Shown: piece by piece, positions 25,945 to 35,124 of the stretch
Layout of the letters: every line of letters begins with the position of its first letter
Position numbering within the stretch: the stretch's first letter is position 1
Source of the DNA: Pseudomonas fluorescens
GTDB taxonomy: Bacteria > Pseudomonadota > Gammaproteobacteria > Pseudomonadales > Pseudomonadaceae
Assembly (NCBI RefSeq): GCF_900636825.1
Contig: NZ_LR134318.1
Location: 2,141,501 to 2,205,500, forward strand
Direction: 5' to 3'
DNA length: 64,000 nucleotides
Position numbers and translations under genes: made by a program
The notes under the pieces: model-generated
What the model was told of the DNA's origin: nothing
What the model saw: the letters and a program-made list of their open reading frames with translations, nothing else
The model's database searches: none

Positions 25945-26361
25945 ATGCACGTTTCTCAACGGGATGAACAGGCACGCGATTTCGGTTTGCTGTTTCTGCG
26001 GGTGACCGGCGGGTTGTTCCTGTTGTGGGTTCACGGCCTGCCCAAGCTGCTGGACTTCACCGCGCAACTTCAACTGATCGAAGACCCGTTCCACCTCGGC
26101 GCCCACCTCACGCTCATCCTGGCGATTTTTGCCGAAGTTGTCTGTCCGCTACTGATCATCGCCGGGGTGCTGGCGCGATTGGCCTGCTTGCCTATTCTCT
26201 TTGTGCTGCTGGTGGCGTTGCTGATCGTGCATCCGCAGTGGAGTGTCGCCGAAGGGCAATTCGGCTGGTTGCTGCTGATCCTGTTTACCACTGTGTTTAT
26301 CGCCGGGCCGGGACGGCTGGCGATTTCTGTTCGTTTGCCCGGAGTGTTGCGTTATGCCTGA
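25945..26361 (+). CDS. DoxX family membrane protein
   Basis: A 138-residue inner-membrane protein with four hydrophobic helices and the DoxX N-terminal pattern LLFLRVTGGLFLLWVHGLPK. DoxX-type proteins are associated with redox stress and quinone-linked enzymes; no activity is firm. Its 3' end overlaps the next gene by 8 bp, so the pair is translationally coupled and heads a four-gene cluster with an amidohydrolase and a YcaC-type hydrolase. Confidence 0.88.
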   Translation: MHVSQRDEQARDFGLLFLRVTGGLFLLWVHGLPKLLDFTAQLQLIEDPFHLGAHLTLILAIFAEVVCPLLIIAGVLARLACLPILFVLLVALLIVHPQWSVAEGQFGWLLLILFTTVFIAGPGRLAISVRLPGVLRYA

Positions 26362-26980
26362 AGTCCTCAATCCACAAGCACCGGGGGCCGATGAGACGGT
26401 CACGTTGATCATCAAACACTCGGTAAAAACCGGCTTTGAGTCGGCGTATGAAGCCTGGCTGCGCAACATCGTCCGGGTTGCCGGGCAACGCGAAGGGCAT
26501 CTGGGCGTGGACGTGGTGCGCGGCAAGCGCGGGCGTCTCGACTTTTATACCTGTGTGCTGCGCTTCAGCTCCACCGAAGCGATGCAAGGCTGGCTGGAAT
26601 CGCCGCAACGTCGCGCGCTGATCGATGAAGCCGCGCCAATGCTTGCGGACGGCGATCAGACCGAAGTCGCGCCGATCAATGAATTCTGGTTCTCGCCTTT
26701 GGCTGATGCCGCTTCGCCGCCGCCACGCTGGAAACAGGCCGTGGTCTCGCTGCTGGTGATTCTGCCGCACACCTTGCTGGTGCCGCTGATCTGGGGCCCG
26801 TTGCTGGCGCTGCATCCGATTCTTTCCAACTACGTCATCGCGACGTTCCTGATCACCCTGACCATCGTCCTTTCGGTGGTGTACGTGGTGATGCCGCCGG
26901 TCACCCGGTTGTTTACGCCGTGGCTCGAAGCGAACCAGGCCCATGAACACCTCGATTCCCAAGAAACCTCGCTGCGTTGA
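26354..26980 (+). CDS. Antibiotic biosynthesis monooxygenase-domain membrane protein
   Basis: A 208-residue protein. Residues about 15-115 form a ferredoxin-like ABM domain (VTLIIKHSVKTGFESAYEAW, GHLGVDVVRGKRGRLDFYTC). The C-terminal half carries two transmembrane helices (QAVVSLLVILPHTLLVPLIW and IATFLITLTIVLSVVYVVM). This ABM-plus-two-helix arrangement is recurrent in proteobacteria, often next to amidohydrolases; cofactor-free oxygenation of a quinol-like substrate is a guess. Coupled to doxX upstream. Confidence 0.85.
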   Translation: MPEVLNPQAPGADETVTLIIKHSVKTGFESAYEAWLRNIVRVAGQREGHLGVDVVRGKRGRLDFYTCVLRFSSTEAMQGWLESPQRRALIDEAAPMLADGDQTEVAPINEFWFSPLADAASPPPRWKQAVVSLLVILPHTLLVPLIWGPLLALHPILSNYVIATFLITLTIVLSVVYVVMPPVTRLFTPWLEANQAHEHLDSQETSLR

Positions 26981-27023
26981 GCGCGCGGGGTTTGCTCCTT
27001 TTCACTTTGCTTGAGGAACTGCG

Positions 27024-28862
27024 ATGAGCGCCGATCTGATTTTATTCAATGGCCAATTTCATACCGTAGACCGTACCAAACCGCTGGCCAGCGCCGTGGC
27101 CATCACCGATGGCCGTTTTGTGGTTGTCGGCAACGACGCGCAAGCCATGGCCCTGCGCGGCCCGAATACACAAGTGGTCGACATGCATGGCCGCTGCGTC
27201 ATCCCTGGCCTCAACGACTCGCACTTGCACCTGATTCGGGGCGGTTTGAACTACAACCTCGAACTGCGCTGGGAAGGCGTGCCGTCGCTGGCCGACGCAC
27301 TGCGCATGCTCAAGGATCAGGCCGATCGCACGCCAACTCCGCAATGGGTGCGCGTGGTCGGTGGCTGGAACGAATTCCAGTTCGCCGAAAAACGCATGCC
27401 CACCCTCGAAGAGATCAACCAGGCGGCGCCGGACACCCCGGTGTTCATCCTGCATCTCTATGATCGTGCGCTGCTCAACCGCGCCGCTCTGCGCGTGGCC
27501 GGCTACACCCGCGACACGCCGAACCCGCCGGGTGGCGAGATCGTGCGCGACAGCAACGGCAACCCGACCGGCATGCTGGTCGCGCGACCAAACGCGATGA
27601 TTCTGTACTCGACGCTGGCCAAAGGGCCGAAGCTGCCGCTGGAATACCAGGTCAACTCGACCCGCCAATTCATGCGCGAACTCAATCGCCTCGGTCTGAC
27701 CAGTGCAATCGATGCCGGCGGCGGTTTCCAGAACTATCCGGACGATTACCAAGTCATCGAGCAATTGGCCAAAGACGACCAGTTGACCGTGCGCATCGCC
27801 TACAACCTGTTCACGCAAAAACCGAAAGAAGAGCTGAGCGATTTCCAGAACTGGACCGGCAGCGTCAAATTGCATCAGGGCGATGACTTCCTGCGTCACA
27901 ACGGCGCCGGTGAGATGCTGGTGTTCTCGGCGGCAGACTTCGAAGACTTCCTCGAACCGCGGCCGGACTTGCCGCAGACCATGGAGCAAGAGCTGGAGCC
28001 GGTGGTGCGCCACTTGGTTGAACAGCGCTGGCCGTTCCGTCTGCACGCGACGTACAACGAATCGATCAGCCGCATGCTCGACGTGTTCGAGAAGGTCAAT
28101 CGCGACATTCCGTTCAATGGTTTGCCGTGGTTCTTCGACCATGCTGAAACCATCACCCCGCAGAACATCGAACGGGTGAAAGCACTGGGCGGCGGCATTG
28201 CGATTCAGGATCGCATGGCGTTCCAGGGTGAGTACTTTGTCGACCGCTATGGCAAGCAAGCTGCCGAAGCGACCCCACCGATCAAACGCATGCTTGCCGA
28301 AGGCGTACCGGTTGGCGCGGGCACCGATGCCACGCGGGTGTCGAGCTACAACCCGTGGACTTCGCTGTATTGGATGGTCAGCGGTCGCACTGTCGGCGGC
28401 CTGGCGCTGTACGAAGAAGGCTTGCCGCGCACCACCGCGCTGGAATTGTTCACCCACGGCAGCGCCTGGTTCTCTTCGGAGCAGGGCAAGAAAGGCCAGA
28501 TCAAAGTCGGGCAACTAGCGGACCTGGCGGCACTGAGCGCGGATTTCTTCCACGTCGAGGAAGAAGCGATCAAGTGGATTGAGTCGGTACTGACCGTGGT
28601 CGGCGGCAAGATTGTCTACGCCGCTGGCGACTTCGAAGATCTCGGTCCGCGTTCGATTCCGGTGCTGCCGGACTGGTCGCCCGTGGTGAAAGTCCCGGGG
28701 CACTGGCGGCCGAATTCGCCGTTGCAGGCGCAAGTTCACCAGTGCAGCGGCCCCTGCGCCGTGCACACCCACAGCCATGAAAAGGCGCGGATGTCGAACG
28801 CCCCGGTCAGCGATTTCGCCGGTTTCTGGGGCGCGTTCGGTTGCTCCTGCTTCGCTTTCTGA
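27024..28862 (+). CDS. Amidohydrolase, YtcJ-like
   Basis: A 612-residue metal-dependent hydrolase of the amidohydrolase superfamily. It has the YtcJ-type N-terminal beta-sandwich (ADLILFNGQFHTVD), the first metal motif PGLNDSHLHLIRGG, central His residues (PFRLHATYNES, WFFDHAETI), the C-terminal Asp motif VPVGAGTDATRVSSYNPW and final beta strands (KGQIKVGQLADLAALS). A Cys/His-rich tail (HQCSGPCAVHTHSHEK; GCSCFAF) extends beyond the usual family end and could bind metal. Co-transcribed with doxX-ABM upstream and ycaC downstream. Substrate unknown. Confidence 0.88.
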   Translation: MSADLILFNGQFHTVDRTKPLASAVAITDGRFVVVGNDAQAMALRGPNTQVVDMHGRCVIPGLNDSHLHLIRGGLNYNLELRWEGVPSLADALRMLKDQADRTPTPQWVRVVGGWNEFQFAEKRMPTLEEINQAAPDTPVFILHLYDRALLNRAALRVAGYTRDTPNPPGGEIVRDSNGNPTGMLVARPNAMILYSTLAKGPKLPLEYQVNSTRQFMRELNRLGLTSAIDAGGGFQNYPDDYQVIEQLAKDDQLTVRIAYNLFTQKPKEELSDFQNWTGSVKLHQGDDFLRHNGAGEMLVFSAADFEDFLEPRPDLPQTMEQELEPVVRHLVEQRWPFRLHATYNESISRMLDVFEKVNRDIPFNGLPWFFDHAETITPQNIERVKALGGGIAIQDRMAFQGEYFVDRYGKQAAEATPPIKRMLAEGVPVGAGTDATRVSSYNPWTSLYWMVSGRTVGGLALYEEGLPRTTALELFTHGSAWFSSEQGKKGQIKVGQLADLAALSADFFHVEEEAIKWIESVLTVVGGKIVYAAGDFEDLGPRSIPVLPDWSPVVKVPGHWRPNSPLQAQVHQCSGPCAVHTHSHEKARMSNAPVSDFAGFWGAFGCSCFAF

Positions 28863-28932
28863 TTCTGTAAAAAGCGCCGGCCATCCGGTCGGCGCTTAGC
28901 GCTTCATCCATCCGTCCACGAAGGAGTTTCCC

Positions 28933-29556
28933 ATGAGCGTTCCTTACACCCGTCTGAACAAAGATGATGCAGTGGTGCTGCTGGTCGATCACCAGACCGG
29001 TCTGATTTCGCTGGTGCAGGATTTCACCCCGAACGAGTTCAAGAACAACGTGCTGGCGCTGGGCGACATCGCCAAGTTCTTCAAGCTGCCAACCATTCTG
29101 GCCACCAGTTTTGACGCAGGTCCCAATGGCCCGATCGTGCCTGAGCTGCGTGAGCAATTCCCGGACGCGCCGTTCATCCAGCGTCCAGGCCAGATCAATG
29201 CGTGGGACAACGAAGACTTCGTCAAGGCAATCAAAGCGACCGGTCGCAAGCAACTGATCATCGCCGGTGTGGTGACTGACGTTTGCGTTGCATTCCCGAC
29301 GCTGTCGGCCATTGCTGAAGGCTATGAAGTGTTTGTCGTGACCGATTCGTCCGGCACTTTCAATACCACTGTGCAGCAAGCGGCGTGGGCGCGGATGTCG
29401 GCGGCGGGTGCACACCTGCTGAACTGGTTCTCGGTGGCGTGCGAGCTGCAAGGCGACTGGCGCAACGACATGGAAGGCCTGGCGCATCTGCTGTCTGAGC
29501 GTCTGCCTAACTATCGCAACCTGATCAACAGCTACACCAAGTTGACCGCCAAGTAA
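28933..29556 (+). CDS. Isochorismatase-like cysteine hydrolase, YcaC type
   Basis: A 207-residue protein of the YcaC family. The catalytic triad is visible: Asp19 (VVLLVDHQTGL), a Lys in the middle region and Cys118 (GVVTDVCVAFPTLSA) followed by the cis-peptide VVTD motif. E. coli YcaC forms octamers of unknown substrate. It has a good ribosome binding site (AAGGAG) and sits last in the doxX-ABM-amidohydrolase cluster, separated by a 10-bp-stem hairpin at 28873-28896 that may reduce read-through. Confidence 0.92.
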   Translation: MSVPYTRLNKDDAVVLLVDHQTGLISLVQDFTPNEFKNNVLALGDIAKFFKLPTILATSFDAGPNGPIVPELREQFPDAPFIQRPGQINAWDNEDFVKAIKATGRKQLIIAGVVTDVCVAFPTLSAIAEGYEVFVVTDSSGTFNTTVQQAAWARMSAAGAHLLNWFSVACELQGDWRNDMEGLAHLLSERLPNYRNLINSYTKLTAK

Positions 29557-29683
29557 GATCAAAAGATCGCAGCCTGCGGCAGCTCCTACAGGGAATTGCA
29601 GTGCAGGCTGCGATTTTTTGCGCTCAACTCCTACAGGGAATTGCGTTCCCATGCAGGAGCTGCCGAAGGCTGCGATCTTTTGC
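29557..29683. repeat. Extragenic palindromic repeats, second family
   Basis: GATCGCAGCCTGCGGCAGCT at the left and AGCTGCCGAAGGCTGCGATC at the right, with a degenerate middle unit, form an inverted array between the convergent ycaC and channel genes. Same family as 31141-31217, 32273-32374 and 58861-58944. The hairpin with T and A runs on its two sides could terminate both flanking genes. Confidence 0.9.
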
Positions 29684-29685
29684 TT

Positions 29686-31113
29686 TCAACGCTTCTGCAA
29701 CCATCCCAGAAACCCGCCTTTTTTCACCGCTACCGGTTTGGCCATCAACGCGAGACGACTGTTCTGCTGACGCACCGCCTGCAACTTGTTCAACGCCCGG
29801 CTGACCTCGCTGCGCTTGTCCATGCACTCTCGGGTCAACTGCTTGTCGAGACGATAGATGATGCTCGACGTCAGCGCCGTGAACGTCGCTTGCGACGGCG
29901 TGTCGGCGAGAATGCTCTGCTCGCCCATGACTTCGCTTGGGCCCATGCGCCCGGCCTCGGTCTGCCCAACACCATCCGGCACTGTCGCGCTGACCACCCC
30001 CGTGGCGATCACGAACAGGCTGTCCGGCACTTCGTTGAGATCCAGCACCACCTGGCCCGCGGTGTATTGCTGAGCGACCATCGATTCGGCGAGGCGATCG
30101 CGTTCTTCTGCGCTCAACGAGCGGAAGATTTTTACTTCATCGAGCAATGCACGGGCACGGCTCGACGGTTCGATCACGCCGTCCGGATGCCGCGAAATGC
30201 CCGCCGCTTCGAGATGTCGGTGGGCGAGGTCGAACAGTTGATTGCGCACTTCGCTTTTCTTGCCCAGCTCGGCGATGAAGCCACTGGCGACGTATTCCGA
30301 CATGGTTTCGCCGGCTTCTTTCAGCACAGCCTTCGGTGCCGGTGTGAGCAACAGCGAGCTGCTGCCCTGCAGGGTGCGGTCGAGCGCATCGAGTACCCGG
30401 CGCGGACGAATGTGGTTGGGCACCTTGATGCTGATCGACACGCCATGCATGTTGCTTGGACGGCTGAGGTTGACGATTTTTGCCTTCGCGGCCACCGAAT
30501 TCGGCACCACGGCCATGGTCCCAGCGCTGGTCAGCAAATGCGTGGCGCGCCAATCGATATCGAAGACTTTGCCTTCGACGCCGTCGATCATCACCAGATC
30601 GTCTACCTGATACGGCTTGGTGGTGTTCAGCACGATGCCGGAAAACACGTCGGCCAAAGTGCTTTGCAGTGCCAGACCGACGACGATGGCGACCACGCCC
30701 GACGTTGCCAGCAAACCTTTGACCGGCAGTTCGAGCACGTAGCCGGCGGCGGCGACGATGGCGACCAGAAACACCAGCGCGCCGATCACGTCCTGCAACA
30801 ACCGGCCGCTGTGGCCGATGCGGCGCATCAGTGCCAGGCCGATCACCTCGGTCAGCACCCGCGCCGCGTACAGCCACCAGAGAATCCCCAACGCGGTCGC
30901 ACCCAGTTGTGCCACGCGATCATCATCAAACTGTGGCGCTTGCAGCGGACTGACACCGGCATTGATCACCAGTGCGCTGAACGCCATAAAAAGCGCCAGA
31001 CGCACAGCGACTTTCGGCGCACGGTGCTTGAAGGGCGTGAACTGCCAGAGCAGCGCATCGAGCAGCAGCAGGGCGGCGCTCCAGGACAGCAGGTGGGTAT
31101 AGAAAAGGGTCAT
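29686..31113 (-). CDS. MscS-like mechanosensitive channel with cyclic-nucleotide-binding domain
   Basis: A 475-residue inner-membrane protein. It has N-terminal transmembrane helices, an MscS pore helix and beta domain (LLATSGVVAIVVGLALQSTL, DVFSGIVLNTTKPYQVDDLV, IDWRATHLLTSAGTMAVVPN) and a C-terminal cyclic-nucleotide-binding fold at about residues 330-450 (VLDLNEVPDSLFVIATGVVS, MGEQSILADTPSQATFTAL). This matches the bCNG branch of MscS channels, usually cyclic-nucleotide gated and weakly mechanosensitive. ATG at 31113 with GGAG 8 bp upstream. Monocistronic between two palindromic repeats. Confidence 0.92.
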   Translation of the reverse strand: MTLFYTHLLSWSAALLLLDALLWQFTPFKHRAPKVAVRLALFMAFSALVINAGVSPLQAPQFDDDRVAQLGATALGILWWLYAARVLTEVIGLALMRRIGHSGRLLQDVIGALVFLVAIVAAAGYVLELPVKGLLATSGVVAIVVGLALQSTLADVFSGIVLNTTKPYQVDDLVMIDGVEGKVFDIDWRATHLLTSAGTMAVVPNSVAAKAKIVNLSRPSNMHGVSISIKVPNHIRPRRVLDALDRTLQGSSSLLLTPAPKAVLKEAGETMSEYVASGFIAELGKKSEVRNQLFDLAHRHLEAAGISRHPDGVIEPSSRARALLDEVKIFRSLSAEERDRLAESMVAQQYTAGQVVLDLNEVPDSLFVIATGVVSATVPDGVGQTEAGRMGPSEVMGEQSILADTPSQATFTALTSSIIYRLDKQLTRECMDKRSEVSRALNKLQAVRQQNSRLALMAKPVAVKKGGFLGWLQKR

Positions 31114-31140
31114 GACTGGAACTCCGCAGTGTCTGCCAAT

Positions 31141-31217
31141 AAAAAGATCGCAGCCTGCGGCAGCTCCTACAGGGATATGCATTCCAATGCAGGAGCTGCC
31201 GAAGGCTGCGATCTTTT
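31141..31217. repeat. Inverted palindromic repeat pair, second family
   Basis: AAAAGATCGCAGCCTGCGGC and GCCGAAGGCTGCGATCTTTT form a long inverted repeat in the 108-bp gap between the esterase and channel genes, both on the minus strand. It could act as a terminator for the esterase gene or stabilise its mRNA end. Confidence 0.9.
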
Positions 31218-31221
31218 GCCG

Positions 31222-32241
31222 TTAAGGCTGCAAGTGAGTCTTCAGTTCGGCCGCCGCTTGACGCACCGCCGCTTGCACTTCCGGGATCTGGCTCAGCGGA
31301 TTGAGCAGGCCGAAGTCATGAATCATCCCGTTGTAACGCACCGAAGTCACCGCCACGCCGGCCGCATCCAGATGCCGCGCATAACCTTCGCCTTCGTCAC
31401 GCAGCACGTCGAACTCGGCGGTCTGCACCAGCGCGGCGGGCAAGCCTTTGAGCTGTTCGGCGCTGGCGTTGAGCGGCGAAGCGTGGATCTGCGCACGCTC
31501 TGCCGGGTTGGTGGTGTAGTTGTCCCAGAACCACTGCATCATGCCCTTGGTGAGGAAATGACCTTCGGCGAATTGCTGATACGAGCCGTCATCAAACTGT
31601 GCGTTGGTTACCGGCCACATCAGCAACTGGAAACGCAGGGCCGGGGTTTTCTGTTCCTTGGCCATCAGCGCCACCACCGCCGCCATGTTGCCGCCGACGC
31701 TGTTGCCGGCCACCGCCAGACGCTTGCCGTCGACACCGATGTCCTTGCCGTGCTCGGCCACCCATTTGGTTGCGGCGTAAGCCTGATTGATCGCCGTCGG
31801 GTACTGCGCTTCCGGCGACGGCGTGTAATCGACATACACCGCCACCGCGCCCGAGCCCACTACCAGGTCGCGAATCAAGCGTTGGTGCGTCGGGAAGTCA
31901 CCCAGCACCCAGCCACCACCGTGGAAGAACATGAACACCGGCAACTCGCCTTTGACCTTGGCCGGACGTACCACTTTCAGATTGATCGTCTGGCCATCGA
32001 CCTTGATCGCCTTGTCGCTGACTTCCACACCCGACAAATCAACCTTGACCGACGCCTGTGCGCCGGTGAGCACCGCCCGGGCGTCTTTCGGGCTGAGTTG
32101 CTCAAGGGGTTTGCCACCGCCGGCGGCGAGGGCATTGAGAAACGCTTGGGTGTTGTGTTCGACGCCAGTGCTTTCGGCGGCGAAAGCGCTGCCAACGGAG
32201 AGAGCGAGGAGGGAAGCGGCGAGGGTCTGCTTGATGTTCAT
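31222..32241 (-). CDS. Exported alpha/beta hydrolase, hormone-sensitive-lipase family
   Basis: A 339-residue protein with a signal peptide (MNIKQTLAASLLALSVGSAF, cleavage after AFAA). The HSL-family (esterase family IV) signature is complete: oxyanion hole HGGG at 107-110, nucleophile Ser181 in GNSVGG, catalytic Asp in AEFDVLRDEG and His in GMIHDFG. Predicted periplasmic or secreted carboxylesterase for short-chain substrates. The ATG at 32241 has GGAA in front; a second ATG 4 codons upstream is possible. Confidence 0.92.
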   Translation of the reverse strand: MNIKQTLAASLLALSVGSAFAAESTGVEHNTQAFLNALAAGGGKPLEQLSPKDARAVLTGAQASVKVDLSGVEVSDKAIKVDGQTINLKVVRPAKVKGELPVFMFFHGGGWVLGDFPTHQRLIRDLVVGSGAVAVYVDYTPSPEAQYPTAINQAYAATKWVAEHGKDIGVDGKRLAVAGNSVGGNMAAVVALMAKEQKTPALRFQLLMWPVTNAQFDDGSYQQFAEGHFLTKGMMQWFWDNYTTNPAERAQIHASPLNASAEQLKGLPAALVQTAEFDVLRDEGEGYARHLDAAGVAVTSVRYNGMIHDFGLLNPLSQIPEVQAAVRQAAAELKTHLQP

Positions 32242-32272
32242 ATTCAATTCCATTTTTGAGTATTTACAGGTT

Positions 32273-32374
32273 TCTGTAGGAGCTGCCGAAGGCTGCGATC
32301 TGTTGATCCTGCTTTTGCCATCACCCGATGTCCGCAGATCAAGATCAAAAGATCGCAGCCTGCGGCAGCTCCTA
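32273..32374. repeat. Inverted palindromic repeat pair, second family
   Basis: CTGTAGGAGCTGCCGAAGGC and AAGATCGCAGCCTGCGGCAG flank a 40-bp spacer in the region between the esterase and LysR genes. With the copies at 29557 and 31141 the channel and esterase genes are each bracketed by this repeat. Confidence 0.9.
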
Positions 32375-32474
32375 CGTGTTCAGGGTTGTGTTCAAACCGT
32401 GAGCACAGATTAATGGGCTGCTGAAAAGTGAAAAAGCGGCTATAAAGCGTTTAACTGTCCACCAGAGAGTGACA

Positions 32475-33374
32475 ATGAACCCGTTCGAAGACATGCGTAT
32501 TTTTTGCCAGGTCATGGACTCCGGCAGTTTCACGTCGGCGGCTGATCAGTTGGGGCTGTCCAAGCAGTTCGTCAGCCGTCGATTGATGCAGCTGGAAGAG
32601 CGTCTCGGGGTGCGGTTGCTCAATCGCTCGACCCGGCGCCTGGACGTCACGCCGCTGGGCCAGAGTTATTACGAGTCGGCGCTGCGTTTGCTCGGCGAAG
32701 TCGAGCAGGTGGAGCAGGGCATCGCCGGGCAGACGGCGGAACCGCGCGGGACGATTCGTCTGAGTGCGCCGCTGTCGTTTGCCGTGGCGCATCTGGGTTG
32801 TCTGCTGCCGATGTTCTTGCAGCGCTATCGCGAGGTCACGGTGGAAGTTGATCTGAGTGATCGCCCGGTGGATCTGCTGGGCGAGGGCTACGATCTGGCG
32901 TTGCGGATCGGCGTACTGGAAGACTCGACGCTGATCGCCCGCCGTATCGCCAGCATCGAGCGCGTTTACTGCGCCAGCCCGGCCTACCTCGCCGAACGCG
33001 GCACGCCGCTCGAGCCTGACGATCTGCACAGCCACGATTGTTTGCCATACGGCCATGGCCGCTCGGTGCAATGGCGCTTCAACGAAGGGCCCGGCAAACC
33101 GCTGCTGGTCAATGTCACTGGACGCATGCGCGTGAACAACGGCGAATTGCTCAGGGACGCGGCGGTGCAGGGGATGGGCATTACCTATCTGCCGACATTC
33201 ATCGTCGGCGCGGCACTGAAAGACGGGCGACTGGTGCCGGTGCTGGATGACTTCCGCCCGGAGCCGCTGACGCTTTCGGCCGTTTATCCGCAGCATCGCC
33301 AGGCCTCCAGACCGGTGCAGGCGCTGGTCGAGTTCTTGCGTGAACGCCTGAACGAAAGCCACGTCGCCCTCTGA
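32475..33374 (+). CDS. LysR family transcriptional regulator
   Basis: A 299-residue LTTR: winged helix (FEDMRIFCQVMDSGSFTSAA, QLGLSKQFVSRRLMQLEERL) and effector domain of the DsdC/CrgA-like group (RGTIRLSAPLSFAVAHLG, YDLALRIGVLEDSTLIARR). It is divergent from the esterase gene, a plausible target. ATG at 32475; an in-frame GTG lies two codons upstream. Confidence 0.92.
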   Translation: MNPFEDMRIFCQVMDSGSFTSAADQLGLSKQFVSRRLMQLEERLGVRLLNRSTRRLDVTPLGQSYYESALRLLGEVEQVEQGIAGQTAEPRGTIRLSAPLSFAVAHLGCLLPMFLQRYREVTVEVDLSDRPVDLLGEGYDLALRIGVLEDSTLIARRIASIERVYCASPAYLAERGTPLEPDDLHSHDCLPYGHGRSVQWRFNEGPGKPLLVNVTGRMRVNNGELLRDAAVQGMGITYLPTFIVGAALKDGRLVPVLDDFRPEPLTLSAVYPQHRQASRPVQALVEFLRERLNESHVAL

Positions 33375-33450
33375 TCCGTACGCAAATCAAACTGTAGGCG
33401 ATTGTCGTATCTGCGCACCTACCTGGATCGGGGGCTGAAGGTTTCCCGGT

Positions 33451-34638
33451 TCAATGGATGCTCGACGCCAACTCGAATATCGGGATGTACATCAGGATCA
33501 CGATGACCCCGATCAGCAGGCCAATGAAGGTCATCAGCAGCGGTTCGAACAACTTCACGAACCACTCGAGCCAGCGGCTGATTTCCTCGTCGTAGAAGTC
33601 GGCGCTGCGTTCCATCATCTGTCCGAGGTTGCCGGACTGTTCACCGGCCCGCAGCAGACGCAGCGATACCGGTGTCACCAAGTGATTGAGCTCCAGCGCG
33701 GTGGACAGCGATTGCCCCTCGCGCACCCGTTCGCAAGCCTGGTCCAGCCGGACCCGTGAGGCCACGGTGAGCAAGCCGCGCACCATGCCCATGGCGGTGA
33801 CTAGCGGAATCCCGCCTTGCAGCAGAATCCCCAGCGAACGATAAAACCGCGCCAGCTCGTACATGAAAATCCGTTGATGCACGGCCGGCAGCTTCTCCAC
33901 CAACCGGTCCAGCCCACGGCGAAACGCCGGTTGCTTTTGCAGCACGGCGAGGGCGATGACCAGTGCCGCCAGTGCGGCAAAAAATTCGGCCTGATGCGCA
34001 TGCAAAAACATGCCGCTGCTCATCAACACCTGCGACAGCCACGGCAGGTTATTGCCCAACCCTTCGAACACCAGACTGAAGCGCGGCACCACATAACCCA
34101 TCAGGAACAACACCACGCCACCGCCGACCACCAGCAACAGCATCGGGTAGATCGAGGCACTGATGATCTTCTGCCGCACCTCGTCCATGCGCTGGCGATA
34201 ACTGACGTAACGGCCCAGCGCCTCGCCGACTGCGCCGGTCTTTTCACTGGACTGCACCAGCGCCACGTACAGGGGCGGGAACACGGCCGACAACTGGCCC
34301 AACGCCTGCGAGAACGATTTTCCCTCGTAAAGCAGGCGTACCAGTTCACTCAAGGTTTTGCGGGCAGCGGGGGCGCTTTCTTTTTCGGCGAGGCTCTCCA
34401 GCGCATCGATCAGCGGCAGGCCGGCATTGATCAGTGTGGTCAGTTCCTGGCTGAACAACACCAGATTGAACGTCTCGCGCTGGCGCAATCGCAGCGAACG
34501 CCAATGCTTGTCGGCGTGCAGGCTGAGCACCCGCAAACCTTGATCCTCGGCAATGCGCCGCGCCTCACTGTCCCCCGGCGCTTCCACGCTCAAGGACACC
34601 ACCCCAGCCTTGCCGACCGCCTTCAAATGAAATCGCAT
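33451..34638 (-). CDS. gspF: Type II secretion system inner-membrane protein GspF
   Basis: A 395-residue GspF/PilC-family protein: two repeated cytoplasmic helical domains (LVLFSQELTTLINAGLPLID at the first; MYELARFYRSLGILLQGGIP at the second) and three transmembrane helices. It anchors the assembly platform and couples GspE to pseudopilin polymerisation. Its ATG lies 15 bp behind gspG, so the two form an operon, transcribed away from the lytic transglycosylase and the rest of the system. Divergence of gspFG from gspE and gspD is unusual for canonical Gsp loci. Confidence 0.93.
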   Translation of the reverse strand: MRFHLKAVGKAGVVSLSVEAPGDSEARRIAEDQGLRVLSLHADKHWRSLRLRQRETFNLVLFSQELTTLINAGLPLIDALESLAEKESAPAARKTLSELVRLLYEGKSFSQALGQLSAVFPPLYVALVQSSEKTGAVGEALGRYVSYRQRMDEVRQKIISASIYPMLLLVVGGGVVLFLMGYVVPRFSLVFEGLGNNLPWLSQVLMSSGMFLHAHQAEFFAALAALVIALAVLQKQPAFRRGLDRLVEKLPAVHQRIFMYELARFYRSLGILLQGGIPLVTAMGMVRGLLTVASRVRLDQACERVREGQSLSTALELNHLVTPVSLRLLRAGEQSGNLGQMMERSADFYDEEISRWLEWFVKLFEPLLMTFIGLLIGVIVILMYIPIFELASSIH

Positions 34639-34652
34639 GGGCCGCGCTCCGC

Positions 34653-35081
34653 TCACTGCCAATTGGTTACTTCAGCGTTCTCGCCTTCGCCGCCGGGCTG
34701 GCCGTCCTTGCCCATCGACAGCAAGTCGTACTCGCTGTTTTCGCCGGGGTAGCGGTAGGCGTAATTACGTCCCCACGGATCCTGCGGCAGTTTTTTCTGC
34801 AAGTACGGCCCCGTCCATTTCGCTTCGTCACTCGGCGCCAGCACCAAGGCTTGCAGGCCTTGTTCGGTGGACGGGTAGTGGCCGACTTCGAGTCGATACA
34901 AATCCAGCGCCTTGCTCAGGCCTTCGATCTGCGCCTTCGCCACCTTCACTTCGGAGCGACCGAGTTGGGCGAAGTATTTCGGCGCGACGATCCCGGCCAA
35001 CAGGCCGAGCACCACCAGCACCACGAGCAATTCGAGCAGGGTGAAACCGCGTTGGCCACGCGGACGAAATTGCAGCTTCAT
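34653..35081 (-). CDS. gspG: Type II secretion major pseudopilin GspG
   Basis: A 142-residue pseudopilin. The prepilin-peptidase site is at RGQRGFTLLELLVVLVVLGL (cleavage after Gly, Glu at +5, hydrophobic helix), followed by the GspG domain with the calcium-loop region DPWGRNYAYRYPGENSEYDL. It polymerises into the periplasmic pseudopilus that pushes substrates through the secretin. Strong GGAGG ribosome binding site. A sigma-54-like promoter lies 44-59 bp upstream and a TTCCCC dyad farther upstream. Confidence 0.95.
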   Translation of the reverse strand: MKLQFRPRGQRGFTLLELLVVLVVLGLLAGIVAPKYFAQLGRSEVKVAKAQIEGLSKALDLYRLEVGHYPSTEQGLQALVLAPSDEAKWTGPYLQKKLPQDPWGRNYAYRYPGENSEYDLLSMGKDGQPGGEGENAEVTNWQ

Positions 35082-35124
35082 GATGACCTCCCGTGAGTGG
35101 CAGCCGTGTCGCCTGAAGGACTCA

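Noticed and set aside
29596..32259. 887-codon plus-strand open frame over the channel and esterase genes
   Set aside because: Covers two real genes on the other strand plus repeats; no start signal or domain.
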